Below, piece by piece: positions 49,148-58,436 of a DNA stretch of 64,000 bases (its first letter is position 1; every line of letters starts with the position of its first letter). Position numbers and translations under genes: made by a program. The stretch comes from Streptomyces sp. 846.5 (lineage in GTDB: Bacteria > Actinomycetota > Actinomycetes > Streptomycetales > Streptomycetaceae), in contig NZ_SOBN01000001.1 in assembly GCF_004365705.1 (NCBI RefSeq), forward strand, positions 3,086,001 through 3,150,000. Direction: 5' to 3'. A model generated the notes under the pieces. That model was not told where the DNA came from and did no database searches. It was given only the letters and a program-made list of their open reading frames with translations.

Positions 49148-50170
49148 ATGAGCATCCAGCAGAACATCGAGCACGAACCCGAGGCGGACGCCACCCCGGC
49201 ACTGCTGCCGCCGCGCCGGTCCGGCCGCGGCCGGCTGACCCTGCGCCGCTTCGCCCGCAACAGACTGGCGCTGGTCGGCATCGGCATCGTGGTCCTGCTG
49301 TTCGCCTTCGCCTACCTGGGTCCGCTGGTGGACAAGTGGAGCTACAGCGACCACGACTTCAACTCCTTCCTGGAGGGCCCCACCGCCAGCCACTGGTTCG
49401 GCACCGACCAGTCCGGTACCGACATGTTCGCGCTGACCACCCGGGGTCTGCAGAAGTCGCTGATCATCGGCATCCTGGTGGGCCTGATCACCACCGGCCT
49501 CGCTGCCACCCTGGGCGCCGCGGCCGGCTACTTCGGCGGCTGGATCGACCGCGTCATCATGTGGTTCGTCGACATGCTGCTGGTGCTCCCCAGCTTCCTG
49601 ATCATCGCGGTGCTCTCCCCCGCCTTCGCCAAGTCCACCTGGCTGATCTTCGTCGTCCTGCTCGCCCTGTTCAGCTGGATGATCACGGCCCGGATCGTCC
49701 GGAGCATGACGCTGACGCTGAAGGACCGTGAATTCGTCAAGGCCGCCAAGTACATGGGCGTCTCCGACATCAGGATCATCTTCCGGCACATCCTTCCCAG
49801 CATGGCCTCGCTGCTGATCATCGACGGCACCATCCAGGTCAGCCTCGCGGTCATCGGAGAGAGCTCGCTCTCCTACTTCGGCTTCGGCATCCAGCCCCCG
49901 GACGTCTCGCTGGGCACGGTCATCGCCGACGGCACCGACGCCGCCACCACCTACCAGTGGCTGTTCTGGTTCCCGGCCGGCTTCCTGGTCCTCTTCGGGC
50001 TCGCCATCGCCTTCATCGGCGACGGCCTGCGCGACGCCTACGACCCCAACTCCTCCAACGCCAAGGCCCAGGCCAAGGCGATCAAGGAGAAGGGCCGGAA
50101 GAACGGCGACGAGGCGGACGGGGTCCCCGGCCAGCGCGTCGGATCGACCGAGGTGCTGAGCCAGGCATGA
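49148..50170 (+). CDS. Oligopeptide ABC transporter permease, DppC type (cassette 1)
   Basis: 340 residues. An N-terminal cytosolic segment leads to RRFARNRLALVGIGIVVLL, then WFGTDQSGTDMFALTTRGLQ (the GTDxxGxD motif of DppC/OppC), six helices, and the coupling helix LKDREFVKAAKYMGVSDIRI. IQPPDVSLGTVIADG near the end is also family-typical. The Lys-rich tail overlaps the ATPase gene by ATGA. GAGAG precedes the ATG. Confidence 0.93.
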   Translation: MSIQQNIEHEPEADATPALLPPRRSGRGRLTLRRFARNRLALVGIGIVVLLFAFAYLGPLVDKWSYSDHDFNSFLEGPTASHWFGTDQSGTDMFALTTRGLQKSLIIGILVGLITTGLAATLGAAAGYFGGWIDRVIMWFVDMLLVLPSFLIIAVLSPAFAKSTWLIFVVLLALFSWMITARIVRSMTLTLKDREFVKAAKYMGVSDIRIIFRHILPSMASLLIIDGTIQVSLAVIGESSLSYFGFGIQPPDVSLGTVIADGTDAATTYQWLFWFPAGFLVLFGLAIAFIGDGLRDAYDPNSSNAKAQAKAIKEKGRKNGDEADGVPGQRVGSTEVLSQA

Positions 50171-52368
50171 GCACACCGGTCAGTGACACTCCAAAGGACA
50201 GCGGCACTTCTCAGGACAGCACCACCGAGGAAGGACTCACGCCCGTGATCGAGACGAGCAAGGAGCCGGCGGCCGACCGCCACGGCGGCGTCCCGCCGCT
50301 GCTGGAGGTCACCGACCTGCATGTCTCCTTCCCCAGCGAGGCGGGTTCGGTCAAGGCCGTGCGCGGGGTGTCCTACTCCGTGCGGCCCGGCGAGGTGCTC
50401 GGCATCGTCGGCGAGTCCGGCTCCGGAAAGTCCGTCAGCTCGATGGCGGTGCTCGGGCTGCTGCCCGACAGCGCCGACGTCCGCGGCTCGATCCGGATGG
50501 ACGGCCGTGAGCTGCTGGGTCTCAACGACGCCAAGATGTCGAAGATCCGCGGCAAGGACATCGCCATGGTGTTCCAGGACCCGCTGTCGGCGCTGACCCC
50601 GGTGTACTCCATCGGGACCCAGATCATCGAGGCCGTCCAGGTCCACCAGGACATGGACAAGGTGAAGGCCCGCACCCGGGCCATCGAACTGCTCGACCTG
50701 GTCGGCATCCCGGACCCGCACCAGCGGGTGGACGCCTTCCCGCACGAGTTCTCCGGCGGTATGCGCCAGCGCGCGATGATCGCCATGGCCATCGCCAACG
50801 ACCCCAAGATCATCATCGCCGACGAGCCCACCACCGCCCTGGACGTCACCATCCAGGCCCAGGTGCTGGAGGTGCTGAAGAAGGCCCAGGAGGTCACCGG
50901 CGCCGCCATTGTGATGATCACTCACGACCTGGGCGTCATCGCCGGCTTCGCCGACCGGGTCATGGTGATGTACGCGGGGCGCCCGGTCGAGAACGGCCCG
51001 GTGGAGGAGGTCTACTACCGCCCGCGGATGCCCTACACCATCGGACTGCTGGGCTCCATCCCCCGGGTGGACATCGACGAGCGCAAGGCGCTGACCCCCA
51101 TCGACGGCACCCCGCCGTCCATGGTCGCGCTGCCCAAGGGCTGCCCCTTCGAGGCCCGCTGCCCGATCGCGATCGACATCTGCCGCGAGCAGGAGCCGGA
51201 GCTGGTGACCGCCCGCGGCGCCAACCACCCCTCCGCCTGCCACCGCTCCGGCGAGCTGGTCGAGGGCGGCGGCGAGGGCCTGCTCGACCCGGCGACCATC
51301 TACCCGGTCCCGCCGATCCCCGAGGCCAACGCGATCGAGCGGCTGCCGCGCGACGAGCGCACGTCCGTGCTCGAGGTGGACAACCTGGTCAAGCACTTCC
51401 CGCTGCTCAAGGGCGCGGTGTTCAAGCGCAAGGTGGGCAACGTCAAGGCCGTGGACGGGATCACCCTGGAGATCAAGGAGGGTGAGACCCTGGGCCTGGT
51501 CGGCGAGTCCGGCTGCGGCAAGACCACCACCCTGCTGGAGATCATGGACCTGACCGGCGGTCAGGCCGGCAGCATCACCGTCTTCGGCAAGGACGTCCGC
51601 AGCCTCAAGGGCAACAAGGCCCGCAAGGACCTGCGCCGGGACATGCAGATCGTCTTCCAGGACCCGATGGCCTCGTTGGACGCCCGGATGCCGATCGGCG
51701 ACATCCTCGCCGAGCCGCTGAAGACCCACGGCTGGGACCGCGCCAGGACCGACGCCCGCATCCCCGAGCTGCTGGAGCTGGTCGGCCTCAACCCCGACCA
51801 CGCCGACCGCTTCCCGCAGGAGTTCTCCGGCGGCCAGCGCCAGCGCATCAGCATCGCCAGGGCGCTCGCCCTGGAACCCAAGCTGGTCGTGCTGGACGAG
51901 CCGGTCTCCGCCCTGGACGTCTCCATCCAGGCGGGCGTGCTCAACCTGCTGGACGAGCTCAAGTCCCGGATGGGGCTGAGCTACCTCTTCGTCGCCCACG
52001 ACCTCTCGGTGGTGCGCCACATCGCCGACCGGATCGCGGTGATGTACCTGGGCCGGATCGTGGAGCTCGGCGAGACCAGCAGCGTCTTCCACGAGCCCTC
52101 GCACCCCTACACCCAGGCGCTGCTCTCCGCCGTGCCGCTGCCGGACCCGCAGAAGGAGCGCGCCCGCGAGCGCATCCTGCTGACCGGCGACCTGCCGAGC
52201 CCGGCCAATGTGCCCAGCGGCTGCCGTTTCCGCAACCGCTGCCCCAAGTACCTCCAGCTCGACGCCGGCGATCAGCAGCGCTGCCAGTCCGAGGACCCGC
52301 AGCTGCACTCGCTGGCCCCCGACCACACCGCGGCCTGCCACTTCGCGGAGGCCCTGGCCGTGGTCTGA
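50167..52368 (+). CDS. Fused dual ATPase of oligopeptide ABC transporter (DppD-DppF in one chain, cassette 1)
   Basis: 733 residues. Domain 1 (about 40-370): GESGSGKS, MVFQDPLSALTPVYS, SGGMRQR, IIADEPTTALD, then the oligopeptide C-terminal Cys region GCPFEARCPIAIDIC. Domain 2 (about 395-733): GESGCGKTT, IVFQDPMASLDARMP, SGGQRQR, VVLDEPVSALD and GCRFRNRCPKYL. Each half is a complete nucleotide-binding domain, so one polypeptide gives the heterodimeric ATPase that most systems, including cassette 2 here, encode separately. Such fusions are known (for example GsiA/YejF). The start ATG overlaps the DppC-type stop (ATGA). Confidence 0.94.
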   Translation: MSTPVSDTPKDSGTSQDSTTEEGLTPVIETSKEPAADRHGGVPPLLEVTDLHVSFPSEAGSVKAVRGVSYSVRPGEVLGIVGESGSGKSVSSMAVLGLLPDSADVRGSIRMDGRELLGLNDAKMSKIRGKDIAMVFQDPLSALTPVYSIGTQIIEAVQVHQDMDKVKARTRAIELLDLVGIPDPHQRVDAFPHEFSGGMRQRAMIAMAIANDPKIIIADEPTTALDVTIQAQVLEVLKKAQEVTGAAIVMITHDLGVIAGFADRVMVMYAGRPVENGPVEEVYYRPRMPYTIGLLGSIPRVDIDERKALTPIDGTPPSMVALPKGCPFEARCPIAIDICREQEPELVTARGANHPSACHRSGELVEGGGEGLLDPATIYPVPPIPEANAIERLPRDERTSVLEVDNLVKHFPLLKGAVFKRKVGNVKAVDGITLEIKEGETLGLVGESGCGKTTTLLEIMDLTGGQAGSITVFGKDVRSLKGNKARKDLRRDMQIVFQDPMASLDARMPIGDILAEPLKTHGWDRARTDARIPELLELVGLNPDHADRFPQEFSGGQRQRISIARALALEPKLVVLDEPVSALDVSIQAGVLNLLDELKSRMGLSYLFVAHDLSVVRHIADRIAVMYLGRIVELGETSSVFHEPSHPYTQALLSAVPLPDPQKERARERILLTGDLPSPANVPSGCRFRNRCPKYLQLDAGDQQRCQSEDPQLHSLAPDHTAACHFAEALAVV

Positions 52369-52459
52369 CGCCCCGTCGGACCACAGCCGGTGGATGCAAG
52401 GCGCACTACCCGCAGACGCAGTACCTACTGACAACGCCCGCTCTCGTGAGGAGACTTCC

Positions 52460-54163
52460 TTGAAGCACACCAGGATCCCGGTCGCGCTGGTGGCGACTAT
52501 GGCCGTGGCCGGCCTCGGCCTCTCTGCCTGCAGCAGCAGCAAGGGCACCACGGCGGCCAAGCCTTCCGCGACCTCGCTGGCTGCGAACACCATCAAGATC
52601 AATGCTCAGCCGCGGTCAGCCCTCAAGCAGGGCGGCACCCTCACCTGGGCCATCGACCAGTACTCCACGCAGTGGAACTACAACCAGATCAACGGTGCCG
52701 AGTACTCCACCGACGCCGTGATCGAGGCCGTCGAGCCGATCATCTTCCGGGTGGACCCGGCGACCCAGAAGGTCACGCCCAACCTCAACTACCTCACCGG
52801 CGAGCCCACGGTGACCACGGTGGCCGGCAAGCAGACGGTCACCTACAACATCAACCCGAAGGCCAAGTGGTCCGACGGCACCGCGATCAGCTGGAAGGAC
52901 TTCGCCGCTCAGTGGCAGGCCCTGAACGGCAAGAACACCAAGTACCAGATCGGCAGCTCGACCGGTTACTCCAACATCTCCAGCGTGGTCGCCGGCACCA
53001 GCCCGCAGCAGGTCGTGGTGACCTTCGACAAGAACTTCGGCGACTGGACCTCGCTCTTCACGCCGCTGTACCCGGCGAGCGCGCAGAGCACTCCGGCGGA
53101 GTTCAACACCGGCTTCCTGAACAAGATCCCGGTCACCGCGGGTCCGTTCAAGGTCTCGGCGATGAACGCCACCACCAGCACCGTCACCGTCGTGCGTGAC
53201 CCCAACTGGTGGGGCGACGCGGCCATCCTGGACAAGATCGTCTACCGGGCGATGACCACCGACGCGGCCGACGGCGCGTTCGCCAACGGCGAGGTCGACT
53301 ACCTCAACATCGGTCCGAGCGCGGCCGGCGTGAAGCAGGCCCAGGGCCGCGCCGACGGCGAGATCCGCGAGGCCGCCGGCCCGCAGTTCCGCCACGTCAC
53401 CTTCAACTCCAAGTCGCCGCTGCTCACCGATGTCAAGGTGCGCCAGGCCCTGATGATGTCGATCGACCGCAAGGCCATCGCCAACTCGGACCTCAAGGGT
53501 CTCGGCTGGCCGGCCCTGCTGCTCAACAACCACTTCTTCATGAACAACCAGGAGGGGTACCAGGACAACGCCGGCACGCTCGGCGTCTACAACCCCACCG
53601 CCGCCAAGGCCGCCCTGGACGCGGCCGGCTGGACGCTGAACGGCCAGTACCGCCAGAAGGCCGGCAAGACGCTTGAGCTGACCTTCGTCTACCCGGACGG
53701 CACCGCGGTCTCCAAGAACGAGAGCGTGCTGCTGCAGGCCATGTTCGCCGCCGTGGGCGTCAAGCTGGACATCAGCGCCGTGCCGTCGAACGACTTCTTC
53801 GACAAGTACGTCCAGCCGGGCAAGTTCGACCTGACCGCGTTCTCCTGGCTGGGCAACGCCTGGCCGGTCTCGTCCAACTACTCCATCTACCAGTCGCCGG
53901 TGGGCAGCAACAACTTCCAGAACTTCGCCTGGACCAACGACCCCAACGTCGATGCCCTGATGAACAAGAGCATCGCCGACACCGACCACACCCAGGCCAT
54001 CGCCGACGCCAACGCCGCCGACAAGGCCATCTGGCAGGACGCCGGCGTCTTCCCGCTCTACCAGCGTGCCGACATCAACGCTGCCAAGAAGACCCTGGCC
54101 AACCTTGGTGCCCCTGCGGACCAGAACGAGATCGTCTACGAGAACATCGGCTTCACCAGCTGA
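52460..54163 (+). CDS. Oligopeptide-binding lipoprotein, SBP family 5 (cassette 1)
   Basis: 567 residues from TTG 52460, with GAGGAG 7 bases upstream. Signal peptide IPVALVATMAVAGLGLSAC with lipobox LSAC. The mature part is the extracytoplasmic peptide-binding fold: TLTWAIDQYSTQWNYNQING, VTYNINPKAKWSDGTAISWK and FNSKSPLLTDVKVRQALMMS. It belongs to the group annotated as ABC-transporter-family substrate-binding protein, to which mycobacterial LpqW is related. Being last in the operon is unusual, as most cassettes put the binding protein first. Ligand: peptides, unidentified. Confidence 0.92.
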   Translation: MKHTRIPVALVATMAVAGLGLSACSSSKGTTAAKPSATSLAANTIKINAQPRSALKQGGTLTWAIDQYSTQWNYNQINGAEYSTDAVIEAVEPIIFRVDPATQKVTPNLNYLTGEPTVTTVAGKQTVTYNINPKAKWSDGTAISWKDFAAQWQALNGKNTKYQIGSSTGYSNISSVVAGTSPQQVVVTFDKNFGDWTSLFTPLYPASAQSTPAEFNTGFLNKIPVTAGPFKVSAMNATTSTVTVVRDPNWWGDAAILDKIVYRAMTTDAADGAFANGEVDYLNIGPSAAGVKQAQGRADGEIREAAGPQFRHVTFNSKSPLLTDVKVRQALMMSIDRKAIANSDLKGLGWPALLLNNHFFMNNQEGYQDNAGTLGVYNPTAAKAALDAAGWTLNGQYRQKAGKTLELTFVYPDGTAVSKNESVLLQAMFAAVGVKLDISAVPSNDFFDKYVQPGKFDLTAFSWLGNAWPVSSNYSIYQSPVGSNNFQNFAWTNDPNVDALMNKSIADTDHTQAIADANAADKAIWQDAGVFPLYQRADINAAKKTLANLGAPADQNEIVYENIGFTS

Positions 54164-54182
54164 TCTGATCGCGTAGCTCACG

Positions 54183-54224
54183 GCTGAGGCCCCCACCCCC
54201 GCGCACAGGGGTGGGGGCCTCAGC
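54183..54224. terminator. Bidirectional terminator between the two ABC cassettes
   Basis: GCTGAGGCCCCCACCCC (54183-54199) pairs exactly with GGGGTGGGGGCCTCAGC (54208-54224) around an 8-base loop, in the 72-base gap between convergent operons. Confidence 0.78.
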
Positions 54225-54235
54225 GTCGCCAGGTG

Positions 54236-55324
54236 TCAGCCCGCGCCGACCACGTCCACGTCCTCGGCGAAGTGGCAGGCCGAGGCGTGCGCCGCCGGGG
54301 TGTCCTGTCCGCGGAAGACCTCGGGGACGGCCAGCAGCGGCACGTCGGTCGTGCACTTCTCCTGCGCCTTCCAGCAGCGGGTGCGGAAGCGGCAGCCCGA
54401 CGGCGGGTTGGCCGGCGAGGGGATGTCGCCGGAGAGGATGATCCGCTCGCGGCCCTCGCGCCCGGACGGGTCCGGCACCGGCACCGCGGACAGCAGCGCC
54501 TGGGTGTACGGGTGGGTCGGGTGCTCGTAGATCTCCTCGTCGCTGCCGATCTCCACCATCTTGCCGAGGTACATCACGCCGACCCGGTCGGAGATGTGAC
54601 GCACGATCGAGAGGTCGTGGGCGATGAACATGTAGGAGAGGTTGAAGTCCTCCTGCAGCTGCTCCAGCAGGTTGATCACCTGGGCCTGCACCGAGACGTC
54701 CAGCGCCGAGACCGGCTCGTCCGCGATGATGATCTCGGGCTTGAGGGCCAGGCCGCGGGCGATGCCGATGCGCTGGCGCTGACCGCCGGAGAACTGGTGC
54801 GGGTACCGGTTGATGTACTCGGGGTTGAGCCCGACCACGTCCAGCAGGTCCTGCACCGCCTTGCGGCGGTCGCCCTTGGGGGCCACCTCGGGGTGGATCT
54901 CGAACGGCTCGCCGATGATGTCGCCCACCGTCATCCGGGGGTTCAGCGAGGTGTACGGATCCTGGAAGACCATCTGGATGTTGCGGCGGATGGTCTTCAG
55001 CGCCCTGCCGGACGCCTTGGAGATGTCCTCGCCCTTGAAGAGCACCTGGCCGGCCGTGGCCCGCTCCAGGTTCATCAGCACCTTGGCGAGCGTCGACTTG
55101 CCGCAGCCCGACTCGCCGACAATGCCCAGCGTCTCGCCCTGGTACAGGTCGAAGGAGACGCCGTCGACGGCCTTGACCGCGCCGATCTGCTTCTTGATCA
55201 GGATGCCCTGGGTCAGCGGGAAGTACTTCTCCAGATCGCGGACCTGAAGGATCGGCTCACCGCGCCGGACCGGCTTCTCGACGACGGCCTCGATCGCATC
55301 CGTCCTGGAAGCGGTGCTAGCCAT
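54236..55324 (-). CDS. Oligopeptide ABC transporter ATPase, DppF type (cassette 2)
   Basis: 362 residues. Walker A GESGCGKST, MVFQDPYTSLNPRMT, SGGQRQRIGIARGLAL, Walker B IIADEPVSALD, and the C-terminal oligopeptide motif GCRFRTRCWKAQEKC. The insertion LTQGILIKKQIGAVKAVDGV is typical of DppF. ATG at 55324 overlaps the DppD-type stop by 8 bases, so coupled; an upstream ATG within that gene (55354) is less likely. Energises peptide uptake as a heterodimer with the DppD-type subunit. Confidence 0.93.
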   Translation of the reverse strand: MASTASRTDAIEAVVEKPVRRGEPILQVRDLEKYFPLTQGILIKKQIGAVKAVDGVSFDLYQGETLGIVGESGCGKSTLAKVLMNLERATAGQVLFKGEDISKASGRALKTIRRNIQMVFQDPYTSLNPRMTVGDIIGEPFEIHPEVAPKGDRRKAVQDLLDVVGLNPEYINRYPHQFSGGQRQRIGIARGLALKPEIIIADEPVSALDVSVQAQVINLLEQLQEDFNLSYMFIAHDLSIVRHISDRVGVMYLGKMVEIGSDEEIYEHPTHPYTQALLSAVPVPDPSGREGRERIILSGDIPSPANPPSGCRFRTRCWKAQEKCTTDVPLLAVPEVFRGQDTPAAHASACHFAEDVDVVGAG

Positions 55325-56381
55325 GGAGGGTCTCCTTCCAGAAGTGGCAGGCACTGCCGCGGCCGGGCAGTGCCCGCCCGTCCAGCTCGGTGACCGCGTG
55401 CAGCGGCGGGACCTCGGAGCGGCAGATGTCCTGCGCCCTCGGGCAGCGCGGGTTGAAGGCGCAGCCGGACGGGATGCGCAGCAGGTTCGGCGGCAGGCCC
55501 TTGATCGCGTAGAGCTCCTGGCCCTTCTGGTCCAGACGCGGGATCGAGTCCAGCAGGCCGCGGGTGTACGGGTGGGCCGGGCGCGCGTAGAGCTCGTGCA
55601 CCGGCGCGGTCTCGACGATCCGCCCGGCGTACATCACCGCGATCTTGTCGGCCACGTCGGCGACCACGCCGAGGTCATGGGTGATCAGGATCAGACCCAT
55701 GTTGTACTCGCGCTGGAGGTCCGCCAGCAGCTCCATCACCTGGGCCTGGACGGTGACGTCCAGGGCGGTGGTGGGCTCGTCGGCGATGATCAGGTCGGGC
55801 TCCAGGGCCAGCGCCATGGCGATCATGACGCGCTGGCGCATACCGCCGGAGAACTGGTGCGGGTACTGGTTGACCCGCTCCTTCGCCCCGGGGATGCCGA
55901 CCCGCTCCATCAGCTCGACGGCCTTGAGCTTGGCGTCCTTCTTCGACGTGCCGGCGTGCACGCGGTACATCTCGCCCAACTGCGTTCCGACGGTGTGCAC
56001 CGGGTTCAGCGAGGACAGCGCGTCCTGGAAGACCATGGCCATCTGCGTGCCGCGGATCCTGCGGCGCTGCTCGTTGGAGAGCTTGAGCAGATCCTGGCCC
56101 TTGAAGACGATCTCTCCGCCGGTCACAAACCCGGGCGGGCTGTCCAGGATGCCCATGACGGCCTGTGAGGAGACCGACTTGCCGGAGCCGGACTCGCCCA
56201 GGATCGCGAGGGTCTCGCCGGCGCGCACGCTGTAGTTCACGCCGTTGACGGCCTTGGCCAGGCCGTCGCGGGTGCGGAACTCCACGTGCAGGTCGCGCAC
56301 CTGGAGCAGCGGGGCGTCCTCGGAGTCGGCGGTGCGGCCCCGTCCGACCTCGGCGGTGATTTCGGATGTCTGAATACCCAC
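55317..56381 (-). CDS. Oligopeptide ABC transporter ATPase, DppD type (cassette 2)
   Basis: 354 residues from GTG 56381, with GAGAGG upstream. Walker A GESGSGKS, MVFQDALSSLNPVHT, SGGMRQRVMIAMALAL, Walker B IIADEPTTALD, H-loop ITHDLG, and C-terminal GCAFNPRCPRAQDIC. The N-terminal 20 residues are an acidic extension. Pairs with the DppF-type subunit. Lies 12 bases downstream of the DppC-type gene in the same operon. Confidence 0.93.
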   Translation of the reverse strand: MGIQTSEITAEVGRGRTADSEDAPLLQVRDLHVEFRTRDGLAKAVNGVNYSVRAGETLAILGESGSGKSVSSQAVMGILDSPPGFVTGGEIVFKGQDLLKLSNEQRRRIRGTQMAMVFQDALSSLNPVHTVGTQLGEMYRVHAGTSKKDAKLKAVELMERVGIPGAKERVNQYPHQFSGGMRQRVMIAMALALEPDLIIADEPTTALDVTVQAQVMELLADLQREYNMGLILITHDLGVVADVADKIAVMYAGRIVETAPVHELYARPAHPYTRGLLDSIPRLDQKGQELYAIKGLPPNLLRIPSGCAFNPRCPRAQDICRSEVPPLHAVTELDGRALPGRGSACHFWKETLHG

Positions 56382-56393
56382 GGTTCGCCTCTC

Positions 56394-57422
56394 TCAGCGC
56401 AGCTTGGGGTCGAGAGCGTCGCGGACCGCGTCGCCGAGCATGATGAACGCCAGGATGGTGATACAGAGCGCTCCGGCCGGGAACAGCAGCATGTGCGGTG
56501 CGTTGCGGAAGGTGTCCGCGGCGCTCGAGATGTCGATGCCCCAGGAGACCGTCGGCGGCTTCAGCCCCACACCCAGGTAGGAGAGGGTGGCCTCCAGCGA
56601 GATGTACGTGCCCAGCGCGATGGTGGCCACCACGATGATCGGGGCGAGCGCGTTCGGCAGGATGTGGCGCAGCATCAGCCGCGCGTTGCCGGCGCCGAGC
56701 GCGCGAGCCGCCGTCACATAGTCCTGCTGCCGTGCGGTGATCACCGCACCGCGGGCGATGCGGGCGATCTGCGGCCAGCCGAGGACCACGATGAAGGCGA
56801 CCACGATCCAGATCGACGCGCTCGGGATGACCGACAGGAAGACCAGACCTCCGAGCAGGATCGGGATGCCGAAGAAGATGTCCGCGATCCGCGAGACGAC
56901 GGCATCGATCCAGCCGCCGAAGAAGCCGGCCAGGCCGCCCAGGATCGTGCCCAACAGGGCGGTGCCGAGGGTGGCGAAGACGCCGACGGTGATGGAGGCG
57001 CGGGCTCCGTAGACGGTGCGGGCGTAGACGTCGCAGCCCTGGGTGTCGAAGCCGAAGGGGTGACCGGAGGTCGGCCCCTGCTGCGAGTCGGCCAGGTTGC
57101 ACTTCAGCGGACTGGTCGAGTCGAAGAGGCTCGGCCAGGCGGCGACGATCACCAGGAAGACGATCAGGACGCCCGAGATCAGGAAGATCGGGTTCCGGCG
57201 CAGCTCGCGCCACGCGTCCTGCCAGAGGCTGCGCGGCACCTCACGGTCGGTCAGGGCCACCGTCTCGGTGGGCGAGCCGGCCGTGTGGTGGAGGTCCTCC
57301 TTGTCGACCAGGCCGCCGGCTTCCAGCGCGCCCAGCGTGGGCGTCTGCGGGAAGGCGCTGGACAGCTCGGTGTTCTGGTCGTCGGGGACGCCGTTCGGCT
57401 TGTTCGGCTGCTGGTCAGGCAT
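56394..57422 (-). CDS. Oligopeptide ABC transporter permease, DppC type (cassette 2)
   Basis: 342 residues. A cytosolic N-terminus of about 85 residues, longer than usual, precedes LRRNPIFLISGVLIVFLVIV. The GxDxxGxD region is FGFDTQGCDVYARTVYGARA, with Cys where many have Arg or Thr. Six helices; coupling helix RQQDYVTAARALGAGNARLM; C-terminus GDAVRDALDPKLR. Its start overlaps the DppB-type stop by 8 bases. Confidence 0.93.
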   Translation of the reverse strand: MPDQQPNKPNGVPDDQNTELSSAFPQTPTLGALEAGGLVDKEDLHHTAGSPTETVALTDREVPRSLWQDAWRELRRNPIFLISGVLIVFLVIVAAWPSLFDSTSPLKCNLADSQQGPTSGHPFGFDTQGCDVYARTVYGARASITVGVFATLGTALLGTILGGLAGFFGGWIDAVVSRIADIFFGIPILLGGLVFLSVIPSASIWIVVAFIVVLGWPQIARIARGAVITARQQDYVTAARALGAGNARLMLRHILPNALAPIIVVATIALGTYISLEATLSYLGVGLKPPTVSWGIDISSAADTFRNAPHMLLFPAGALCITILAFIMLGDAVRDALDPKLR

Positions 57423-58338
57423 AACGGATCCTCGGGTCCAGGACTGCGTAGAGCAGGTCGACGAGCAGGTTGGCGAGGAGGAAGACGATGACCAGGACGG
57501 TCACGAAGCCGACGACGGTCGGCGTGTTCTGCCGGACGATGCCCTGGTAGAGCTGGTATCCCACGCCCTGGATGTTGAAGATGCGTTCGGTCACCAGCGC
57601 GCCTCCCATGAGGGCGCCGAGGTCGGTGCCGAGGAAGGTGATCACCGGGATCAGCGAGTTGCGGAGCAGGTGGTGCGTGATGACCCGGCGGCGCGGCAGA
57701 CCCTTGGCGACCGCGGTGCGAACGTAGTCGGCCTTGGTGTTCTCCGCGATCGTCGTGCGGGTCAGCCGGGCGACGTAGGCGAGCGAGACCGAGGCGAGCA
57801 CGAAACCGGGAAGGATCAGGTCGCCGATCGGCGCGCCGGTGGCGACGGTGGCGCTGACGAGGCCCCACTTCACACCGAAGAGGTACTGCAGCACATAGCC
57901 GATGACGAAGGTCGGGATCGAGATGACGATCAGCGTCATCACCATGACGCCGGTGTCCGCGAACCGTCCGCGGCGCATGCCGCTGATCACACCGAGGGTG
58001 ATGCCGAGGACGACCTCGAAGGTGAAGGCGACCAGCGTGAGCTTGAGCGTCGTCGGATAGGCCGACTTGAGCAGCTCGGTGACCGGCTGTCCGTTGAAGG
58101 CGTTCCCGAGGTTCCCGGTGAAGATCCCCTTCATGTAGTTGCCGTACTGCACGATGAGCGGATCGTTCAGGCCGAGCTGCTGCCGGATCTGCGCGGCGAC
58201 AGCGGGGTCTGGTGACTTGTCGCCGAAGAGTGCGGCAACCGGGTCACCGAGCGCGTGCACCATCGTGAAGATGATGAACGTGGTCCCGATGAAGACCGGG
58301 ATCATCTGGAGCAGTCGTCGGATGACGTAGCGCCCCAT
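57415..58338 (-). CDS. Oligopeptide ABC transporter permease, DppB type (cassette 2)
   Basis: 307 residues. GRYVIRRLLQMIPVFIGTTF start, then periplasmic-loop QLGLNDPLIVQYGNYMKGIF, coupling helix AENTKADYVRTAVAKGLPRR and C-terminus AVLDPRIRYA: canonical DppB/OppB. Lies after the binding-protein gene, separated by an attenuator-like hairpin. CTGGAGG precedes the ATG at 58338. Confidence 0.93.
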   Translation of the reverse strand: MGRYVIRRLLQMIPVFIGTTFIIFTMVHALGDPVAALFGDKSPDPAVAAQIRQQLGLNDPLIVQYGNYMKGIFTGNLGNAFNGQPVTELLKSAYPTTLKLTLVAFTFEVVLGITLGVISGMRRGRFADTGVMVMTLIVISIPTFVIGYVLQYLFGVKWGLVSATVATGAPIGDLILPGFVLASVSLAYVARLTRTTIAENTKADYVRTAVAKGLPRRRVITHHLLRNSLIPVITFLGTDLGALMGGALVTERIFNIQGVGYQLYQGIVRQNTPTVVGFVTVLVIVFLLANLLVDLLYAVLDPRIRYA

Positions 58339-58362
58339 GAAACCTCCAGGGATTCGTCGCGA

Positions 58363-58397
58363 CGGCGGCCGGGAGCCTCATGGGCTCCCGGCCGCCG
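58363..58397 (-). terminator. Intra-operon hairpin between binding protein and permease genes
   Basis: CGGCGGCCGGGAGCC (58363-58377) and GGCTCCCGGCCGCCG (58383-58397), perfect 15 bp with a 5-base loop. As in many binding-protein operons it likely stops part of the transcription or protects the 3' end of the binding-protein mRNA, making that protein more abundant than the permease. Confidence 0.7.
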
Positions 58398-58436
58398 CCC
58401 GATCGCACGGCGGTCGGCCGCCGGCGGACGGACGAC

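Noticed and set aside
50038-52602. 854-residue minus-strand open frame across the fused ATPase
   Set aside because: His/Val/Leu/Gln-rich antisense product typical of high-GC DNA; the plus strand encodes two complete ABC ATPase domains.
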